From NCBI RefSeq assembly GCF_900111455.1, contig NZ_FOIE01000001.1, positions 917,731 through 981,730 on the forward strand: a stretch of DNA of 64,000 nucleotides, read 5' to 3'. The position numbers and the translations under genes were made by a program. Within the stretch, counting starts at the first letter, position 1. Every line of letters begins with the position of its first letter. This document shows, piece after piece, positions 1-12,553 of this stretch. Under the pieces are notes generated by a model. It saw nothing but the letters and a program-made list of their open reading frames with translations. It was not told the origin of the DNA and searched no databases. This stretch comes from Geodermatophilus poikilotrophus. Lineage in GTDB: Bacteria > Actinomycetota > Actinomycetes > Mycobacteriales > Geodermatophilaceae.

Positions 1-858
1 CGCGGTGGCCAGCGCCGCGACGAGGGTCAGTGCGGTGAAGAAGGTGCGCCCGTACATGGCCGACAGGACGCCGATGTCGCGCACCCGCGCCGCGCGCCCG
101 CGGAAGCCGTCGGCCTCGGCCTCGGGCCGGCCGAACAGCTTGACCAGCAGTGCGCCGGCCACGTTGAACCGCTCGGTCATCGTGGCGTTCATCGAGGCGT
201 TGAGCCCGTAGGACTCCCGGGTGATCTCCTGCAGCCGCCGGCCGATCCGCCGGGCGGGCAGCACGAACACCGGCACGAGCACCAGCGACAGCGCGGTGAT
301 CTGCCAGGACAACGTGAACATCACCCCGGCCGTGAGCACCAGGCCGATGACGTTGGACAGCACCCCGGACAGCGTCGAGGTGAAGGCCTGCTGGGCGCCG
401 ATGACGTCGTTGTTCAGCCGGCTGACCAGCGCGCCGGTCTGGGTGCGGGTGAAGAAGGCGACCGGCATCCGCTGCACGTGCTCGAACACCCGGCTGCGCA
501 GGTCGTAGATGACGCCCTCGCCGATCCGGGCGGAGAACCAGCGGGTGGCCAGCGAGATGCCGGCGTCGACCACCGCCAGCGCCGCGATGAACAGCGCGAT
601 GCGGACGATGTCGGCCGCCGTCCCCTCCAGGCCGGCGATCCGGTTGACGATCTGGCCGGCCAGCAGCGGGGTGAGCACGCCGATGACCGACGAGCCGACG
701 ACGAGGAGGAGGAACCAAGTCAGGTCGCGCCGGTAGGGCCGGGCGATGCCGAGGATGCGCCGGACCGTGCCCTTGGGCAGCCGACGCGAGGTGACCGACG
801 GGTCACGGCGGAAGGACCGCATCGCCGCCATGGAGGACATGGGACCGCTCACGTCCAT
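1..858 (-). CDS. ABC exporter, permease half (partial, runs off left edge)
   Basis: N-terminal 286 residues of a type I ABC exporter (fused membrane and ATPase half-transporter); substrate unknown. The visible part is the six-helix membrane domain: hydrophobic stretches near residues 48-72 and 85-105, the family-typical segment LRSRVFEHVQRMPVAFF near 120-137, then TGALVSRLNND and further helices. The ATP-binding domain with its Walker motifs would lie left of base 1, so the gene is cut by the window and not necessarily broken. The ATG at 858 is chosen because AGGAGG lies about five bases upstream; internal ATGs exist but lack this signal. Such proteins usually act as homo- or heterodimers; no partner is visible here. 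Confidence 0.85.
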   Translation of the reverse strand, partial: MDVSGPMSSMAAMRSFRRDPSVTSRRLPKGTVRRILGIARPYRRDLTWFLLLVVGSSVIGVLTPLLAGQIVNRIAGLEGTAADIVRIALFIAALAVVDAGISLATRWFSARIGEGVIYDLRSRVFEHVQRMPVAFFTRTQTGALVSRLNNDVIGAQQAFTSTLSGVLSNVIGLVLTAGVMFTLSWQITALSLVLVPVFVLPARRIGRRLQEITRESYGLNASMNATMTERFNVAGALLVKLFGRPEAEADGFRGRAARVRDIGVLSAMYGRTFFTALTLVAALATA

Positions 859-937
859 GCCACCTCCTCTCCCGACCGGCCAACACCCCTGCCGGGCGGG
901 CTGTTCCGGAGACAGCCTGGCAGTTCCCTCCGACGGT

Positions 938-1714
938 TCAGCTCCCGCCGACCAGCTCGGCCAGCCGGCGGACCTGCGCGGCCCGCTCGGCGGCGTCCTG
1001 GCTGTCCGGGTCGTTGCGGACGGCGGAGCGGACCAGCGCCGCGGTCTCCCGGCTGGCCCCCGCCGGCGCCGCGGTGATCGCGGTGACCAGGGCGCCCACC
1101 GCCTCCTCGAGCCCGGCCGCGGGGACGACGGCGTTGGCCAGCCCGATCGCCTCGGCCTCGGCCGCGCCGACCGGGCGCCCGGTGAGGCACAGCTCCATCG
1201 CCCGGGAGTACCCCACGAGCTCCACCAGCGTGCTGGTGCCGGTGAGGTCGGGCACCAGCCCCAGCGTCGTCTCCGGCAGCCGCAGGTCGGCGTCCTCGGT
1301 GAGCACCCGCAGGTCGCAGGCGAGCGCCAGCTGCGCGCCGGCGCCGATGGCGTGCCCCTGCACCGCGGCGATCGAGACGACCCCCGGCGAGCGCAGCCAC
1401 CGGAAGCCCGCCTGGTAGCGGCGGATGCGCTGCTGGGCCTCCCCGGCGGGCAGCCGGCCGAGCTCCCCCAGCCCCCCGGCGGTGCCCGGGTCGGCGCTGA
1501 ACAGGCTGCGGTCGAGCCCCGCGGAGAACGAGCGCCCGGCGCCGCGGACGACGACCACCCGCACGTCGTCGTCGAGCGAGCTGCCGACGGCTGCCAGGGC
1601 CTCCCAGGTGGCGGGGGTCTGCGCGTTGAGCCGGTCGGGCCGGTCGAGGGTGACGGTGAGGACGGCGCCGTCGCGCGCCGTCCTCACCCACCCGTCGTGG
1701 TCGGGCCCGCTCAA
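938..1714 (-). CDS. enoyl-CoA hydratase/isomerase family protein
   Basis: Crotonase-fold protein of about 258 residues, probably hydrating or isomerising an acyl-CoA in fatty acid or related degradation; the exact substrate cannot be read from sequence. Visible features are the oxyanion-hole segment RSFSAGLDRSLF, the second oxyanion strand HAIGAGAQLALACDLRV, and both positions that carry catalytic glutamates in true hydratases (LPETTLG and RAMELCLTG). The usual PGAGG turn reads DLTGT here. The start is uncertain: a TTG at 1714 overlaps the stop of the upstream HTH gene (TTGA) and has AGGAAG before it, while a GTG at 1687 is the alternative. The overlap suggests translational coupling with that gene. 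Confidence 0.85.
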   Translation of the reverse strand: MSGPDHDGWVRTARDGAVLTVTLDRPDRLNAQTPATWEALAAVGSSLDDDVRVVVVRGAGRSFSAGLDRSLFSADPGTAGGLGELGRLPAGEAQQRIRRYQAGFRWLRSPGVVSIAAVQGHAIGAGAQLALACDLRVLTEDADLRLPETTLGLVPDLTGTSTLVELVGYSRAMELCLTGRPVGAAEAEAIGLANAVVPAAGLEEAVGALVTAITAAPAGASRETAALVRSAVRNDPDSQDAAERAAQVRRLAELVGGS

Positions 1715-1938
1715 CTCTTCCTGCTGTTCCGGTTGGCTCCTCCGCGACTGCGGAGGCTCGCGCCGGACTCCGACAGGAGCCGGTGCACGAAGCCGTACGA
1801 CCGGTTGGTCGACGACGCCAGCGAGCGGATGCTCTCGCCGCCGTCGTAGCGCTTGCGCAACTCGTCGGCCAGCGACGTGCGGTCGCCTCCGGTGATGCGC
1901 TTGCCCTTGCCGAGATCCGCGGTGCTCGAGTCGGCCAT
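1711..1938 (-). CDS. small helix-turn-helix protein, actinobacterial family
   Basis: A 75-residue basic protein with one helix-turn-helix-like segment (LRKRYDGGESIRSLASSTNR, about residues 28-47) followed by SYGFVHRLL and an Arg/Gly-rich tail. Small proteins of this pattern (helix, RSYGFVHR, RGGA tail) are widespread in actinobacteria and are annotated only as HTH-domain proteins; a DNA-binding role is inferred. The ATG at 1938 has a GGAGGGG ribosome site. It lies upstream of and overlaps the enoyl-CoA hydratase gene by four bases, so the two are probably cotranscribed. Confidence 0.85.
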   Translation of the reverse strand: MADSSTADLGKGKRITGGDRTSLADELRKRYDGGESIRSLASSTNRSYGFVHRLLSESGASLRSRGGANRNSRKS

Positions 1939-2135
1939 GACTCCCCTCCGTCAGCAACCGGTCGCGGACCCGTGGCCCGCCGAGGCTGCTCGTCCCGTCG
2001 GCGCCGGGCCCCGCTGACCTCGGCGTCCCACGTCCTCATGATCACCCGGACGGGCGATACCGGCCACGCGAAGGAGGAGAAACGCGCAGCCGGGACGGCA
2101 CCCGCCGCGGCGCGGTCCGCCGAGGGCCGCAGGGC

Positions 2136-3737
<1,602 letters not shown>

Positions 3738-3899
3738 TGATCCCAGGATAGGCGCTCCGGCGCCCGATCCCGACCGCGTTCCGGGTGACGTCGGCGGCAG
3801 TCCGCTGTCCACAGCCGGGCGGACCGCCTCCCGCGGCGGCCGGCGACGGGCCACGATCCCGGCCATGACCTCGACCGACGAGTTCCCCCGAGCGGGACC

Positions 3900-4466
3900 G
3901 TGAGCTCCGGGGTGGCACTCGCCCTGCTGGCCGCCCAGCCCGTCCCCGTGGTGCTCCTCGGCGCACTGGTGACGGCGGCCGGAGCTCCGCACACACCCGA
4001 GTCCGCCCTGGTCGGCGGCGTCCTCCTCACCGCTCTGGTCGATCTGCTCCTGACCCCGCGGGTACCGCCCTCAGCACGGGTCCTCACCGAGGTGCTGGCG
4101 CGCCTGGCCGCTCTGGCCGGAGTGGTGTACGGACTGCTCGTCATCGCGACGACGCCCGCCGCGACCGATGCGTGGACGACGGCGGCCGTGCTCGCGCTGG
4201 CCGGCGTGTGCACCCTCCTGCTGCGCGGGGACCCCCGGCTGGCCCCGCACCTCCCGGGCTCCGGTGTCCTGACCGGCACGGTGGCGGGGGTCGGCGCGCT
4301 GGCCCTGGCCGGGTCGCTGGCCCGCCTCCGCGGCGTCGCCGACCTCCTCGCCGCGGGGCTGGTCCTGGCGACCGTGGGCGGGGCGGGCGCGCTGTTCCTC
4401 GTGGCCGCCTACCGCGCGTCCCGGGCCCGGTGGAGGCGCCGACACGAGGCGCCCGGAACGCGCTGA
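3900..4466 (+). CDS. small polytopic membrane protein, unknown function
   Basis: I do not recognise a family. The 188-residue product is mostly hydrophobic, with about five predicted membrane segments (roughly residues 5-27, 35-52, 68-85, 92-108 and 122-175, the last region probably holding two) and a basic C-terminus (RASRARWRRRHE) that would face the cytoplasm. The GTG at 3900 overlaps the TGA of a 12-codon open frame starting with ATG at 3865, which could be a leader peptide or chance. It is transcribed away from the ABC-F gene and 73 bases ahead of another unknown membrane protein, so the two may form an operon or be functionally linked. Confidence 0.6.
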   Translation: MSSGVALALLAAQPVPVVLLGALVTAAGAPHTPESALVGGVLLTALVDLLLTPRVPPSARVLTEVLARLAALAGVVYGLLVIATTPAATDAWTTAAVLALAGVCTLLLRGDPRLAPHLPGSGVLTGTVAGVGALALAGSLARLRGVADLLAAGLVLATVGGAGALFLVAAYRASRARWRRRHEAPGTR

Positions 4467-4500
4467 GCCGGCGGGAGCGCGGCCCGGGAGCGCCCAGCCC

Positions 4501-4506
4501 TACCGT
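4501..4506 (+). promoter_or_regulatory. candidate -10 element for the 4540 gene
   Basis: TACCGT fits the actinobacterial -10 pattern TANNNT and lies about 34 bases before the GTG, with a purine-rich ribosome site (GGGAGGGGG) between. No convincing -35 is visible. Confidence 0.35.
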
Positions 4507-4539
4507 GGACCGGTCGCACGGACGTGGGAGGGGGACGTC

Positions 4540-6336
4540 GTGGACTCTGCGCCGGTGCCACCGCTCCCCTACCGCGCCCGGCCGCCGCAGCTGCTGCTCG
4601 TCGTCGGCGCCGTGCTGGTCGTCAGCGCCGGCGGGGCGGCGGCCGCGGCCTACGGCGGCGGGTCCGCCCGGGTGCTGCTCCTGGCGCTGGCCGCGGCGGC
4701 CGCGGGCGCCTCGGCCTGGGGCTCGTACGCCCGGCTGCGCGCCACCGAGGAGACCCTCGCCGCTGCCGCGGTGGCGCTGGCCGTGCTGGGCGCCGACGCC
4801 GGGGCCTCCCTGCTGCGCGGCTCCGTCGTCCCGCCGCTGGTGCTCAGCGGCGTCTTCCTCGTCCTCACCCGGCTGCTGCGCCGCCCGGCGACCTGGCCGC
4901 TGGCCGCCTGGCTGACCGGGCAGCTGGCCGCGCTGCGCGCCCTCGACGGAACCGAGGCCGGCGACGTCCGGACCGTCTGGATGCTGACCGTCGCGCTGGT
5001 CGGGCTCGGCGTGGCGCTGGGCGCCCGCCGGCTCGTCGCCCGGGTCGCCCTGGTCACCACCGCGCCGTGGTGGGTCGCCGGCGTGGTCGGTGCCGTGGGG
5101 ACGGCGTGGACCGCCGACGCGGGCGCCCGCTGGACCTCGGCCGCGCTCACGGTCGCCGCTGCGCTGGAGCTGGTCGCCGCCCGGCTGGACCGTGCCCTGG
5201 AGCCGTTGCTCGGGCCGCCGGCCGCGGTTCCCGTCCTGGCCGGTGCGGTCTCGGGGGCGGCGCTCGCCGGCGCGCTGGGCGCTCCGGGGCCCGGCGCGGT
5301 GCTGCTCGCCGGCTACACCGGGGTGCTGCTCGCCGCGGCCGCTGCGGCGTTGCCCACCGGCTGGGTGCGCGGCCTGCTCCTCCCGGCTGCCCTCGCGGCG
5401 GGCGGCACGATGGTCGTGCTGAGCGTCGGCCGGCTCGTCGCCGGGTCGCAGTGGCCGGAGCTGGTCCTGCTGCTGGTGCTCACCGCGCTGCCGTGCGTGC
5501 TGGTCGCGGCGCTGCGGCGCGACGACCGGCCCGTGGCCGCGCCGGCCGCGGTCGGCTGCCTGGCCGGTGCTGTACTGGTCGCCGTCGGGAGCGGGCTGAT
5601 GGGTGCCGGGGCGGCCGCGGTCTGCCTCGGCGTCCTCTACACGGCGTCGCTGGGTGCCGGGCTGGTGCTCGATCGGCAGACGCGGCGGGCCACCGTCGTC
5701 ACCGGTGCGGTCTGCGCGGGTCTGGCCGTGGTGCTGCTCGTGGTCGCCCACGACCGCGGTGCGCTGGCGGTCCAGCTGGCCGCGCAGGGACTGGTGACCT
5801 GCGCCTGGGGCTGGCACGCCTGGCACACGCCGGACCCGCGGACCGGCGCCCCGGAGGGAGCCCCCGCCTGGCGGGCCGGCGCCGCCCAGCTGGTGGGCGC
5901 CGCGTGGACGGCCGCCGCGCTGGCGGGCTCGTCGGTCGTGGAGGCCTACACGCTGCCGGCCGCGCTGGGGCTGCTGCTGGCCGCCGGGCCGCGGCTGGCC
6001 GCCGGGCCGTCCTGGCCGGCGTGGGGTCCGGGGCTGCTGGTCGCAGCGGTCCCGTCGGTGACGTGGGCGGTGGTGGCGCCGGGCAGCACCCGGCCGGTGC
6101 TGGTCCTGCTGGTGGCCGCCACGGTGATGGGCGCGGCGGCGTGGCGCGCGGTGCGCGCGCCGCTCCTCGTCGCCGCCTGGACCGCGGTCGTCCTGGCCCT
6201 CGGGCTCGCCGTGCTGGCGCTCCCGCTCCCGGTGACCGGCGCCCTCGTCGTCGGGGTGGTGCTGCTGGCGGTCGGCGCTCGGCGGGAGCGCCACCCGGTG
6301 GCCGGGTTCAACGCCCGCCTGGCCGAGATGCGCTAG
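4540..6336 (+). CDS. large multi-pass membrane protein, unknown function
   Basis: A 598-residue, extremely Ala/Leu/Val/Gly-rich protein with perhaps 16-20 membrane helices and almost no soluble domain. I cannot name a family with confidence; large actinobacterial membrane proteins of similar composition ending in a short cytoplasmic tail (here NARLAEMR) are annotated as hypothetical. No catalytic motif, substrate-binding site or repeat is evident by eye. The GTG at 4540 is supported by GGGAGGGGG five bases upstream. A perfect 12-bp hairpin follows the stop codon, so the transcript probably ends there. Confidence 0.75.
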   Translation: MDSAPVPPLPYRARPPQLLLVVGAVLVVSAGGAAAAAYGGGSARVLLLALAAAAAGASAWGSYARLRATEETLAAAAVALAVLGADAGASLLRGSVVPPLVLSGVFLVLTRLLRRPATWPLAAWLTGQLAALRALDGTEAGDVRTVWMLTVALVGLGVALGARRLVARVALVTTAPWWVAGVVGAVGTAWTADAGARWTSAALTVAAALELVAARLDRALEPLLGPPAAVPVLAGAVSGAALAGALGAPGPGAVLLAGYTGVLLAAAAAALPTGWVRGLLLPAALAAGGTMVVLSVGRLVAGSQWPELVLLLVLTALPCVLVAALRRDDRPVAAPAAVGCLAGAVLVAVGSGLMGAGAAAVCLGVLYTASLGAGLVLDRQTRRATVVTGAVCAGLAVVLLVVAHDRGALAVQLAAQGLVTCAWGWHAWHTPDPRTGAPEGAPAWRAGAAQLVGAAWTAAALAGSSVVEAYTLPAALGLLLAAGPRLAAGPSWPAWGPGLLVAAVPSVTWAVVAPGSTRPVLVLLVAATVMGAAAWRAVRAPLLVAAWTAVVLALGLAVLALPLPVTGALVVGVVLLAVGARRERHPVAGFNARLAEMR

Positions 6337-6346
6337 GGGCGACGAC

Positions 6347-6376
6347 GGCCCGCACCTCGGCAGGGAGGTGCGGGCC
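6347..6376 (+). terminator. hairpin terminator after the 4540 gene
   Basis: Perfect 12-bp stem (GGCCCGCACCTC paired with GAGGTGCGGGCC) with a six-base loop, starting 11 bases after the TAG. There is no T-run, as is common in high-GC terminators. Convergent with sufT. Confidence 0.7.
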
Positions 6377-6380
6377 GGCG

Positions 6381-6455
6381 GTGACGTGGTGGAACGGCCC
6401 CCTTCCAGGGCCCCGCCCTGAGCCTGCGAAGGGTGGGGAGGAAGGGGGTCCTTCC
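6381..6455 (-). repeat. 3'-end palindromic repeat, copy after sufT
   Basis: Member of the interspersed palindromic family in this window. Read in the sufT direction it begins two bases after the TGA with AAGGACC, has outer arms CCCCCTTCC and GGAAGGGGG, an inner hairpin around TTCGCAGGCTC and ends with GGCCGTTCCA. It abuts the sufT stop and could act as its terminator. Confidence 0.75.
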
Positions 6456-6845
6456 TCAGACGCGGAAGCCGAGGGCGCGCAGCTGTTCGCGGCCGTCGTC
6501 GGTGATCTTGTCCGGGCCCCACGGCGGCATCCAGACCCAGTTGATCCGGATGTCGTCGACCAGGCCGGGGCCGGGGCCGCCGGTGAGGGCCTGGCGGGCC
6601 TGGTCCTCGATGACGTCGGTCAGCGGGCAGGCCGCCGAGGTCAGCGTCATGTCGATGACCGCGACCTCGTCGACCACGTCGATCCCGTAGACCAGGCCGA
6701 GGTCGACGACGTTGACCCCCAGCTCGGGGTCGACGACGTCGCGCATGGCCTCCTCGACGTCCTCGAGCAGCGCCGACTTGTAGGCCGGGAGGTCGCCCGG
6801 CGCCCCGTCGGTCGCCGGAGTGGCGTTGTCGGTGGTCTCGCTCAT
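6456..6845 (-). CDS. sufT: SUF system Fe-S assembly factor, DUF59/MIP18 type
   Basis: A 129-residue protein of the DUF59 (MIP18-like) family, the last gene of the suf operon. Members help mature Fe-S proteins; in actinobacteria sufT closes the suf cluster. The domain runs from about residue 25 to the end, with the family landmarks DVVDPELGVNVVDLGLVY and TLTSAACPLTDVI, the latter holding the conserved Cys, and the C-terminal WMPPWGPDKIT. The first 25 residues are a Thr/Ala-rich lead. The ATG overlaps the sufU stop codon (ATGA), which indicates translational coupling and fixes the start. Confidence 0.9.
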   Translation of the reverse strand: MSETTDNATPATDGAPGDLPAYKSALLEDVEEAMRDVVDPELGVNVVDLGLVYGIDVVDEVAVIDMTLTSAACPLTDVIEDQARQALTGGPGPGLVDDIRINWVWMPPWGPDKITDDGREQLRALGFRV

Positions 6846-7311
6846 GGCTTGTCGCCTCCAGTCGGGGTGGCCGCCAGTGCCCGGGCGGACGCGTCCTTGA
6901 GGGCCATCCAGCTCATCAGCGCGCACTTGATCCGCGCCGGGTACTTCGACACACCGGCGAATGCGATGGCGTCCTCCAGCTCGTCCTCGAGCTTCTCGGC
7001 CACCGACGCGTCGCCCTTGCTCTGCATCAGGGTCATGAAGTGCTCACCGGTCTCCAGCGCCTCGGGCACCGGCCTCCCGATGACCAGGTCGTACATCGCC
7101 GACACCGACGCCTGGCTGATCGAGCAGCCCATCCCCTCGTAGGAGACGTCGGCGATCGTGTCGCCGTCCAGGTGCACCCGCAGGGTCACCTCGTCCCCGC
7201 AGGTCGGGTTGACGTGGTGCACCTCGGCCTGGAACGGCTCGCGCAGCCCGCGTCCGTGCGGGTTGCGGTAGTGGTCCAGGATGATCTCCTGGTACATCGA
7301 CTGCAGCTGCA

Positions 7312-7312
<1 letters not shown>
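6842..7312 (-). CDS. sufU: Fe-S assembly sulfurtransferase, NifU-like
   Basis: A 156-residue SufU. In Gram-positive SUF systems it accepts persulfide sulfur from SufS in a zinc-dependent ligand swap and hands it to the SufBCD scaffold. The zinc ligands can be seen: Cys38 and Asp40 (TCGDEVTL), Cys63 (GMGCSISQAS) and Cys130 (RIKCALMSW). The typical SufU insertion between the second and third Cys is present (about residues 76-118, rich in Glu and Asp). Its ATG shares one base with the sufS stop (TGATG) and its stop overlaps sufT, so it sits in a tightly coupled operon. Confidence 0.95.
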
Positions 7313-9410
<2,098 letters not shown>

Positions 9411-9425
9411 TTCTCTTCTCGCTCC

Positions 9426-9791
9426 TCAGTTGCCGGCCGCGCGGGGGAGGACGTCGTCGGACACAGCGCTTGCCTCCGTGTCGACGAGCACGTCCTCCCC
9501 CTCCACGCGGACCGGGTAGACGTCGACCGGCTCGGTGGCCGGCAGGTTGGTGGGCTCGCCGGTGCGCAGGTCGAAGCACGACCCGTGCAGCCAGCACTCG
9601 ATGGTGGGGGCGCCGTCGAACTCCTCGACGTCGCCCTCCGACAGCGGGACCTCGGCGTGCGAGCAGACGTCCTGGATGGCGTACACGTCGTCCTCGTAAC
9701 GGACGACGGCCACGTCGACGTCGGCCAGCTCGACCCGCAGCGCCCCGTTCTCCGGGACCTCGGAGAGCCCGCACACCCGCTCGAAGGCCAT
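9426..9791 (-). CDS. Rieske-type non-heme ferredoxin in the suf operon
   Basis: A 121-residue protein with a single Rieske [2Fe-2S] domain. The cluster ligands are Cys43 and His45 (CSHAEVPL) and Cys66 and His69 (CWLHGSCF), the spacing of ferredoxin components of dioxygenase-type systems. In actinobacterial suf clusters such a gene commonly sits between sufD and sufC. Its precise role (an electron donor or a cluster carrier) is not established as far as I know. Only three bases separate it from the sufD stop, so it is cotranscribed. The acidic C-terminal tail (VLVDTEASAVSDD) is unremarkable. Confidence 0.9.
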   Translation of the reverse strand: MAFERVCGLSEVPENGALRVELADVDVAVVRYEDDVYAIQDVCSHAEVPLSEGDVEEFDGAPTIECWLHGSCFDLRTGEPTNLPATEPVDVYPVRVEGEDVLVDTEASAVSDDVLPRAAGN

Positions 9792-9794
9792 GGG

Positions 9795-11117
9795 TCAGGC
9801 CACCTCGACCGGCTGCTCGTCCAGGCCGGGCAGCGCACCGAGACGGGTCTCGATGGTGCGCATCAGCCGGTCCTGCAGCGCGTCGATGCCGATGCGCTGG
9901 ACGACGTCGGCGAAGAAGCCGCGGACGACGAGGCGGCGCGCGGTCTCGGCGTCGATGCCCCGCGAGCAGAGGTAGAACAGCTGCTCGTCGTCGAACCGGC
10001 CGGTGGCGCTGGCGTGGCCGGCGCCGACGATCTCTCCGGTCTCGATCTCCAGGTTGGGCACCGAGTCGGCGCGGGCGCCGTCGGTGAGCACCAGGTTGCG
10101 GTTGAGCTCGTAGGTGTCCGTGCCGGTGGCCGCGGGGCGGATCCGGACGTCGCCGATCCACACCGTGCGGGCGCCCTCGCCCTGCAGCGCGCCCTTGTAG
10201 AGCACGTTGCTGGTGCAGTTGGGCACCGCGTGGTCCACCCAGAGCCGGTGCTCCTGGTGCTGGGTCTCGTCGGAGAAGTAGACGCCGAAGAGCTCCGCCG
10301 TCCCGCCGGGGCCGGCGTACTGCACGTTGCTGACCAGCCGGACCAGGTCGCCGCCGAGCGTGACCACGACCTGCGAGAAGGTCGCGTCGCGGCCGACGAC
10401 GGCGTCGTACTGGCCGGCGTGGACCGCCCCCGGGGCCCAGTCCTGCACCGAGACGACGGTGACCTGCGCACCGTCACCGACGAGGACGGCGACGCCGCCC
10501 GCGTACCTCGCCAGGCCGGCGTGGTCGAGGACGACGGTCGCCTTCGCGAAGGCGCCGACCTCGATGACCAGCTGACCCCAGACGACGTCCTCGGAGCCGG
10601 TGCCCGACAGCCGCAGCGTGACCGCGCGGTCGAGCTGCGCCTCGGCCGGCACGCGGACGACGGCAGCGCCGCCGCTGCGCTGCCGGGCGAGGGCGGCCAG
10701 CCGGTCGACCGGGTCGGGCAGGCCCTTGAGCAGCGGGTCGTCGGCCTCGACGCCGGCCAGCTCGACGCCGTCGGGCAGGTCGGTGTCCCACTGGAGGTGG
10801 GCGTCCGACGGGGCGCCGTCCAGCAGCGGGCGGATGCGCTTCATCGGCGTGAAGCGCCAGTCCTCCTCGCGGCCGGTGGGCACCGCGAAGGCGTCCGGGT
10901 CGGTCGAGGTGAAGCGCTCGGCCGGCGAGCCGGTCGGCGCCGGCCCGCCGTGCGAGTGCGCACCCGGCGCGGCCTGGCCGGCGGTGCCGGTGCCGGGGGC
11001 CGGCGTGCTGGGCGGGCCGGCCTGCGCGCCCACGCCCTCGGCGAAGAGCTCGCCGGCGAGCGTGGCCGACTCGGTGGTGAGGCCGGTGGTGTTGGCGGGG
11101 GTGTTCTCTGCCGACAT
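9795..11117 (-). CDS. sufD: Fe-S assembly scaffold protein SufD
   Basis: A 440-residue SufD. It pairs with SufB to form the beta-helical scaffold that SufC drives. The C-terminal half carries the family landmarks: SVPNLEIETGEIVGAGHAS-type helix, with the conserved His, and DDEQLFYLCSRGIDAETARRLVVRGFF. The first 65 residues are low-complexity (Ala, Gly, Thr, Pro) and not conserved, ahead of the domain. The ATG shares one base with the sufB stop (TGATG), which favours this start over shorter alternatives. Confidence 0.93.
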   Translation of the reverse strand: MSAENTPANTTGLTTESATLAGELFAEGVGAQAGPPSTPAPGTGTAGQAAPGAHSHGGPAPTGSPAERFTSTDPDAFAVPTGREEDWRFTPMKRIRPLLDGAPSDAHLQWDTDLPDGVELAGVEADDPLLKGLPDPVDRLAALARQRSGGAAVVRVPAEAQLDRAVTLRLSGTGSEDVVWGQLVIEVGAFAKATVVLDHAGLARYAGGVAVLVGDGAQVTVVSVQDWAPGAVHAGQYDAVVGRDATFSQVVVTLGGDLVRLVSNVQYAGPGGTAELFGVYFSDETQHQEHRLWVDHAVPNCTSNVLYKGALQGEGARTVWIGDVRIRPAATGTDTYELNRNLVLTDGARADSVPNLEIETGEIVGAGHASATGRFDDEQLFYLCSRGIDAETARRLVVRGFFADVVQRIGIDALQDRLMRTIETRLGALPGLDEQPVEVA

Positions 11118-12553
11118 CAGCCGACGGCACCTTCCATCTGCAGCTCGATCAGGCGGTTGAGCTCGAGGGCGTACTCCATCGGGAGCTCGCGGGCGATGGG
11201 CTCCACGAAGCCGCGGACCACCATCGCCATCGCCTCGTCCTCGGACAGACCGCGGCTCATCAGGTAGAAGAGCTGGTCGTCGCTGACCCGGGAGACGGTC
11301 GCCTCGTGGCCCATCGCGACGTCGTCCTCGCGGACGTCGACGTAGGGGTAGGTGTCCGACCGGCTGATGGTGTCGACCAGCAGCGCGTCGCACTTGACCG
11401 TCGACTTCGAGCCGTGGGCGCCCTCGTCGACCTGGACCAGGCCGCGGTAGGAGGTCCGGCCGCCGCCGCGGGCCACCGACTTCGACACGATGGTCGAGGA
11501 GGTGTTCGGCGCCGCGTGCACCATCTTGGCGCCGGCGTCCTGGTGCTGGCCCTCGCCGGCGAAGGCGATGGAGAGCACCTCGCCCTTGGCGTGCTCGCCG
11601 GTCATCCAGACCGCCGGGTACTTCATCGTCACCTTGGAGCCGAGGTTGCCGTCGACCCACTCCATGGTCGCGCCCTCGTGGGCGATCGCCCGCTTGGTGA
11701 CCAGATTGTAGACGTTGTTCGACCAGTTCTGGATGGTCGTGTACCGGCAGCGCGCGTTCTTCTTGACGATGATCTCGACGACCGCGGAGTGCAGCGAGTC
11801 CGACTTGTAGATCGGCGCGGTGCAGCCCTCGACGTAGTGCACGTAGGCGCCCTCGTCGACGATGATCAGCGTCCGCTCGAACTGGCCCATGTTCTCGGTG
11901 TTAATCCGGAAGTAGGCCTGCAGCGGGATCTCCACGTGCACGCCCTTCGGCACGTAGATGAACGAGCCGCCCGACCACACCGCGGTGTTGAGCGCGGCGA
12001 ACTTGTTGTCGCCGGAGGGGATGACCGAGCCGAAGTACTCGCGGAAGAGGTCCTCGTGCTCGCGCAGGGCGGTGTCGGTGTCGAGGAAGACGACGCCCTG
12101 CTCCTCGAGGTCCTCGCGGATCTTGTGGTAGACGACCTCGGACTCGTACTGGGCGGCGACACCCGCGACGAGCCGCTGCTTCTCCGCCTCGGGGATGCCC
12201 AGCCGGTCGTAGGTGTTCTTGATGTCCTCGGGCAGCTCCTCCCACGAGGTCGCCTGGGCCTCGGTGGAGCGCACGAAGTACTTGATGTTCTGGAAGTCGA
12301 TCCCGGACAGGTCCGACCCCCAGTCCGGCATGGGCTTGCGGCCGAACAGCTTCAGGGCCTTGAGCCGGCGCTCGAGCATCCACTCGGGCTCGTTCTTGCG
12401 GGCCGAGATGTCCCGGACGACGTCCTCGCTGAGGCCGCGCCTGGCGGCGGAACCGGCGACGTCGGCGTCCGCCCAGCCGTACTCGTAGCGGCCGAGCTGG
12501 GCGATCTGCTCGTCCTGCGTCAGCGGCTGCGCCGGCTGCTGCGTGCTGGTCAT
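11117..12553 (-). CDS. sufB: Fe-S assembly scaffold protein SufB
   Basis: A 478-residue SufB, central scaffold of the SUF pathway. Strongly conserved segments are visible: [19 protein letters not shown] lead region near residues 85-95, [46 protein letters not shown] with the conserved Cys, and the C-terminal [25 protein letters not shown]. The protein has no intein. The ATG overlaps the sufR stop (ATGA), so sufB expression is tied to that of its regulator. Confidence 0.95.
   Translation of the reverse strand: MTSTQQPAQPLTQDEQIAQLGRYEYGWADADVAGSAARRGLSEDVVRDISARKNEPEWMLERRLKALKLFGRKPMPDWGSDLSGIDFQNIKYFVRSTEAQATSWEELPEDIKNTYDRLGIPEAEKQRLVAGVAAQYESEVVYHKIREDLEEQGVVFLDTDTALREHEDLFREYFGSVIPSGDNKFAALNTAVWSGGSFIYVPKGVHVEIPLQAYFRINTENMGQFERTLIIVDEGAYVHYVEGCTAPIYKSDSLHSAVVEIIVKKNARCRYTTIQNWSNNVYNLVTKRAIAHEGATMEWVDGNLGSKVTMKYPAVWMTGEHAKGEVLSIAFAGEGQHQDAGAKMVHAAPNTSSTIVSKSVARGGGRTSYRGLVQVDEGAHGSKSTVKCDALLVDTISRSDTYPYVDVREDDVAMGHEATVSRVSDDQLFYLMSRGLSEDEAMAMVVRGFVEPIARELPMEYALELNRLIELQMEGAVG

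Noticed and set aside
1958..2135. A gene or RNA between the HTH protein and the ABC-F gene
   Set aside because: No frame with coding character and no clear hairpin or riboswitch; it looks like an ordinary promoter gap.
3865..3903. Twelve-codon frame before the 3900 membrane gene
   Set aside because: Could be a leader peptide, but it has no ribosome site of note, no regulatory amino-acid run and no hairpin after it.
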